In this document: positions 59,780 to 64,000 of the stretch, piece after piece
Numbering within the stretch: position 1 is the first letter of the stretch
Layout of the letters: the number at the start of each line of letters is the position of its first letter
The notes under the pieces: model-generated
The model's database searches: none
What the model was told of the DNA's origin: nothing
What the model saw: only the letters and a program-made list of their open reading frames with translations
DNA from: Astragalus membranaceus
Lineage: Eukaryota; Streptophyta; Magnoliopsida; Fabales; Fabaceae
DNA length: 64,000 nucleotides
Direction: 5' to 3'
Assembly: GCA_039519185.1 (NCBI GenBank)
Contig: CM076854.1
Coordinates: 162,431,434-162,495,433, forward strand
Translations under genes and position numbers: made by a program

Positions 59780-62655
59780 TCACAGGTTCATGTATGAAAA
59801 AAGAGATGGCACTAGATCGACCACAGACCAAGCAAGACCTGCATACTGAAGAAATCTGATTCCAGTATCAACATCGAATGCCTTGTATTGTGAAAGGAGC
59901 TTTTGCAAGTGACCTTGTTTGAGCTTATCTGACTTTTTCCCTGCCATGCCTCCTCCATTCAGAGTAGGGATATAGCTGGTTGATTTTATTGGGATGCCTA
60001 ATGTGTTCGCTACCACAGGAATAGTCCATTTTGCAATAGTCTTGCTGCAGAATTTCACAATTAGAATTGTAGGTATTCCCAACAGCATTCTTCCCATGAA
60101 TACAGGTATTGTCATTTCTGAAGTGAACAAACGAGGAACAGAGTCGTGATGAAATTGATGGTATGTTTGCTGTACTCCCGCAACCTGAACAACACGGGCA
60201 GTGAAATTAATACTTACATACATAGTACGAGTTACAGAAGTGCAATGACAAAGATATATAGCATTCAATGGTTTCTTAGTCTTAAAACAACAATCTAATA
60301 TACCTATACTTAAATATCTGGGGGGTGAAGTCCTGCTTAACACTGGAATGTAGCAAAAACTATTTTGGGGTGGGGAAGATGTAAAGTCACCCTAAAAAAA
60401 GCGCATAGTACCATCTTTAGGTCTGAAAAGTTACTCTATCATTCTTCTAAAAAAAACTGTTTCTCTATCACATTAGTAGTGTATATATAGCAGTTTGAAG
60501 TTCGAACTGTGCACAATTTGTGATCAATTGGGTAGACCTGTGCATAATTTCATTTGGAAGGGAAGTAATGATATGGGAATACATATGGGAAGTTAGAGTA
60601 AGATTACAAGACCAAAGAAATATGAGGGGTTTGGTGTTTGAGTGGCTAGAAAGCAGAATGTGGCCCTGCTAGGAAAACTCAATTGGGACATCCTGAACCT
60701 AACAAATAAGTTATAAGTCACGGTGCTGGGTGCAAAATATTATCAATGGTGGAAACTTATTTATGGAAAGGACTATCAGGGGCTCAACATGGAATTTAAT
60801 CATAAAAGGCTTGAAGGTTCTGTAGGATGGAGTTCAAATGAAAATTGGTGATGGCCTGATGGGGGTGCTAGTTTTTGGCATGTTGTCAAAGGAATCACTC
60901 TGCAATATGTACCTGTCATTGATATTCACGATCTCTCTTAAAAGATCCATGATCTTTACTCAGGTGTGCGAAAGCAGTGCCTAGTTAACAGGATGCCAGA
61001 TAATTGGATCGGTCAAAACTGCACCTTGGGGTTTTATACTCTACTACTCGTGGTTCTTAAAGTTGACTGATGAACTCACAAAGAGATGCTCAAGAATTTG
61101 GTGCTCGTGGTTCTTAGCTATTCCAACCCACTCCTCATTTATTCCACACCGTGTGACTATAGCTTCTTCATGTCCGATGTGTGGAAATGAACCTAAGACC
61201 ATCATTCATGACTTTGTTCTTGTTCCCCAGTGATGTTTTAGAGATGTGGGAATCAGGATTTTGAACCCCATCTAAAATTTGCTGATATGGGTGCACGATA
61301 CCATAAAAATTTACAGTATTGTTATTCCTATGGTAATGTGAATTCTTTGGTGTTCTGTTACAAGATGGTTTTGAAAAACTCCATGTTCCTTTCACTTCTT
61401 TAATTGCTCAGGTTTTCTCCCTGACTCAAACTACTATCCAAGCTAATGGTTCATCTGGGAAAGTGTGAAGACTTTAATTCAAGCCCGCTCTGGGAAAATT
61501 TTGTGGACAAGATGGGAAAGAGATGCATTAGTTCTAATTTCTAAATGTGGATGGTAATTGCAATTACCAACTTAGCCACTAAGGTAAAGTTGGCTTTGGT
61601 GGTTTACTGCAAAACCTTAATGGAACTTTTCTGCAAGGATATTATGGCTTTGTTGGTGATTCTAATATTTTGCATGCCGAGGATCATGGCATTATTTCAT
61701 GGTATCAAAATGTGTTGGGAGGCTGGCTATAATCCAAGTAGCAGATTATTTGCTACTTGGATTCGTTGCATGCTATAGAACTTGCCGAGCGCGGAGACCA
61801 CGTTCACCATTTATATGGGAATGAGCTAGCTAATAGCTATCATTAGGGAATCTTCTTAACTAGATAGTGTAACAAGGAAGTGTGAGAGATAGATAGAAGA
61901 GATAAAGTAATTACATTTCTGTCTCTTTCCTGATGATCTTCTTAAAGCACTAGACTATTCCATATCCTCTAGTCTTTGACTAGTTTAGCACATAATATTG
62001 GAGGACTACCAAAACAAATCCTAAGGTATATTTGATTCTAATAACTATTCCAAGTCACTGTATTACAAACCTACAACAATGTGGACTACGTTTCAAACAT
62101 AGTTTGACGTTTACCCTCGAGCATATCAAACTATAATTAACATGCTCTAGAACAATGTCGATCTTTAATGTTCTATAGCTGTCGTCGGGCATTTGATGTG
62201 TTCACTCTACAGTTTCTCTGCATGTATTTGCATTCAGCACATTCACCTCAAACATTACTACTCTAGAAATCCAACTCGGCAAATTCACCGTTCAAAACTA
62301 GTCCAGATACAGCCTCAAACCTCAAAAACACTCAGAATATAGAGTTCTCTGAAGCTAATCAATCACAAATAACTAAAGCAGTCCCAGACATCTTCCTTTG
62401 GTCTACGACTCCACTCAAGTGTTCTCACTCACTATTTCTAACCTTATACCAAGAAGAAATTGCATAAACTGGAGTATATTAATTCATAATGAAAGATGAA
62501 ACATGTTAAGATGACATTAAAGGATGAGAAACTGCTTACAATTCCCAATGCAACACCGTTGAAAGCAGTGTGAAACTCAAAGCTTGGAGTTGGAAGTTCA
62601 GGAGTTGGATAAGCAAAAAGCAAGAGGAAGCTCAAAGCAGCCCAAAAAGTTGTAA
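59780..62655 (-). CDS. LPPD: Long-chain-base-1-phosphate phosphatase / lipid phosphate phosphatase delta, last two exons (5' part outside window)
   Basis: Minus-strand exons 62655-62540 (116 bp) and 60184-59780 (stop at 59782-59780) join in frame (..GVALGI/VAGVQQTYHQFHHD..). The 172 visible residues match the C-terminal part of plant LPP-delta (Arabidopsis At3g58490 type): hydrophobic segments (FWAALSFLLLFAYPTP; GRMLLGIPTILIVKF), FCSKTIAKWTIPVV, and the ending FDVDTGIRFLQYAGLAWSVVDLVPSLFS. The enzyme dephosphorylates sphingoid-base phosphates at the ER membrane. The PAP2 catalytic motifs lie in upstream exons that are not in the window. The 2.36-kb intron contains a decayed LINE. The gene is convergent with PP2A. 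Confidence 0.88.
60520..61850 (+). mobile_element. Decayed LINE fragment in the LPPD intron
   Basis: On + the text gives post-RT/zf-RVT-like pieces (MPDNWIGQNCT region; MCGNEPKTIIHDFVL near 61170) and an RNase H-like block (GFGGLLQNLNGTFLQGYYGFVGDSNILHAED near 61590-61690, in pieces). There are many stops. It is antisense to LPPD and its boundaries are approximate. Confidence 0.65.
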
Positions 62656-62880
62656 CTGCAACAAAACAGACTAAGATAAGCTAGAATACAAGGAAAACTA
62701 GTAAAGATTAAGGGAGAGAGAACTACAAAAAAAATTAGTAGTTTAATCACTATCAAAATGATGCTTAACAAACAGGAAAATAAAATCCTAAAAACCTTGA
62801 AAATGTAGTTAAAAATATAATCCAATTTCTACAATATGAGCACGAGCCACCGGCATGTGCTGTGGTCATTATAAAAATAA

Positions 62881-64000
62881 GGGTTAAATATGTTTTTGGT
62901 CCCTACAAAATTGGGTCCCTCTAAGTTTAGTCCCTACATTATCGAAATAGGTGTTTTGGTCCCCAACTTATTTTTCCGTTTTCATTATTAGTCCCTGACG
63001 TTAAATTGTGCTGATTGTGTAACGGAAATCTAAGTTGGCATTTACACGTGTCAATGTACATGCCACATCATCACTGACATGGCAAAGTGGGGGCAAATTG
63101 TTACTAAAAAAATAAAAATTTTGGCAACCATGGGGATTGAACTCGCAACACTCAAGTGATGAAAACACCTTAATACCACTAGGCCATATGAAAACTTGTG
63201 AACACTAGGCCAACATCAAATACATATTACATAAACTCTAAATTAAAAAAATAATCTGAAACGAATATCTTCAACAACATCAACAACAACAAACCAGATC
63301 TTTCATCTTCTACCTCATATCTTCATCTTGCTATCTGAGTTGCTAATATCTTCAACAACTTCAACATCAACAAACCAGATCCTAGTTGTTAAAATCAACA
63401 AAAACCTATCTGAGTTTCTAAAATCAACAACAACAAACCAGATATTAATCCCATTACTTCATCCTCTTCATATCTTCGAATCCGAGAAAAACATGAACAA
63501 AATCAAAAATCGATTTTAAAATGAAAACAGATCTGGAATTAATTTCGTCTTCTTCTTCTTCAAATCTACGATTTCGTTTATGGGTTCCAGTTTAAAACAG
63601 ATCTGGAATCGTTTTAAAACAAAAACAAACCTGATCTTAATCCCATATGTTCATCTTCTTCATATCTTCCATTTTGTTTATGGTTTTCAGTTTTTAATTA
63701 ATTTCGTGTTCGTTCATGGATTATAATTAAGATTTCGTTTATGGAAGATGAAGTTTCTTGCTTTCCTTCGTTTCTGCAGTTTCCTCGTTTCTGTAGTTTC
63801 CTACGTTCCTTCGTTTCCTGCGTTTCTGCAGTTTTTTTCCCCATTTTTTTATCAAAATTAAGTAGCAGTTATATAATATATATTTATAGTTGGTTCAATA
63901 TTCTTAAATACTCTCGTGTCTTAGTGGTAGTTGTTGTGGGTGGATGTTACTTATGGGTCACGAGTTCGATACCCACGCTTGACAAAATGGCTATTTTTAT
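62881..64000. mobile_element. Mutator-like element, left arm complete, right arm running off the window
   Basis: The left end gggttaaatatgtttttggt is followed by 'agtccctgacgttaaattgt' blocks and a tRNA-like head in minus orientation (B-box-like ggggattgaactcg at 63133, A-box-like taccactaggcc at 63174). At 63910-63980 a similar head appears in plus orientation (gtcttagtggtag ... cacgagttcgatacccac), as expected if the right arm begins here. Between them (63290-63830) are short repeats of 'aacaaaccagat' and 'atcttcttc'. No coding region was recognised. Confidence 0.6.

Overview
The window is nuclear DNA of a flowering plant, most probably a papilionoid legume of the Medicago/Trifolium type. 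Genes are split by AT-rich introns with GT/AG borders, the encoded proteins are plant orthologues, and the spacers are full of the small inverted-repeat elements with 'ttggtccct' motifs that are typical of legume genomes. The species is an inference. No bacterial, organellar or CRISPR features are seen.

Five host protein genes can be rebuilt exon by exon: (1) a complete 15-exon CPSF-A/DDB1-superfamily gene on + (139-12237, 1365 aa); (2) a 3-exon organelle-targeted HemK/PrmC release-factor methyltransferase on - (17044-14623, 368 aa); (3) a 7-exon NUFIP1-like snoRNP-assembly factor on - (28227-24677, 600 aa); (4) a 10-exon PP2A catalytic subunit on + (53013-58408, 313 aa); (5) the last two exons of a long-chain-base-1-phosphate phosphatase (LPP-delta) on - (62655-59780), whose 5' part lies beyond the window. 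All introduced splice sites keep frame, and the summed exon lengths are multiples of three for the four complete genes. The genes have housekeeping roles (RNA processing, organelle translation termination, snoRNP assembly, dephosphorylation, sphingolipid turnover) and show no operon-like link; PP2A and LPP-delta converge.

The rest is layered mobile DNA. Introns carry precise small insertions: a hAT MITE and a GA-rich MITE in gene 1, a foldback MITE in gene 2. Between genes 2 and 3 lie two foldback elements, a decayed Ty3/gypsy relic (18.4-22.3 kb), a 426-bp perfect-period tandem duplication and the start of a decayed hAT transposase. Between genes 3 and 4 (29.6-52.3 kb) insertions are nested. 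A hAT element contains a 440-bp hairpin. A 7.1-kb Mutator-like element with a 10-bp target duplication contains a LINE and a solo LTR. A second LINE is split by a 9.9-kb CACTA-type element and by a 1.3-kb Mutator-like element with ~500-bp arms and a perfect 9-bp target duplication.

The most interesting object is the CACTA-type element (40508-50400). It carries ten intron-containing leucine-rich-repeat exons of an ERECTA-family receptor kinase, disabled by a nonsense codon, a 2-bp deletion and a partial exon loss, and it was later invaded by a non-autonomous LTR retrotransposon. It fits a gene-capturing (Pack-CACTA-like) transposon.
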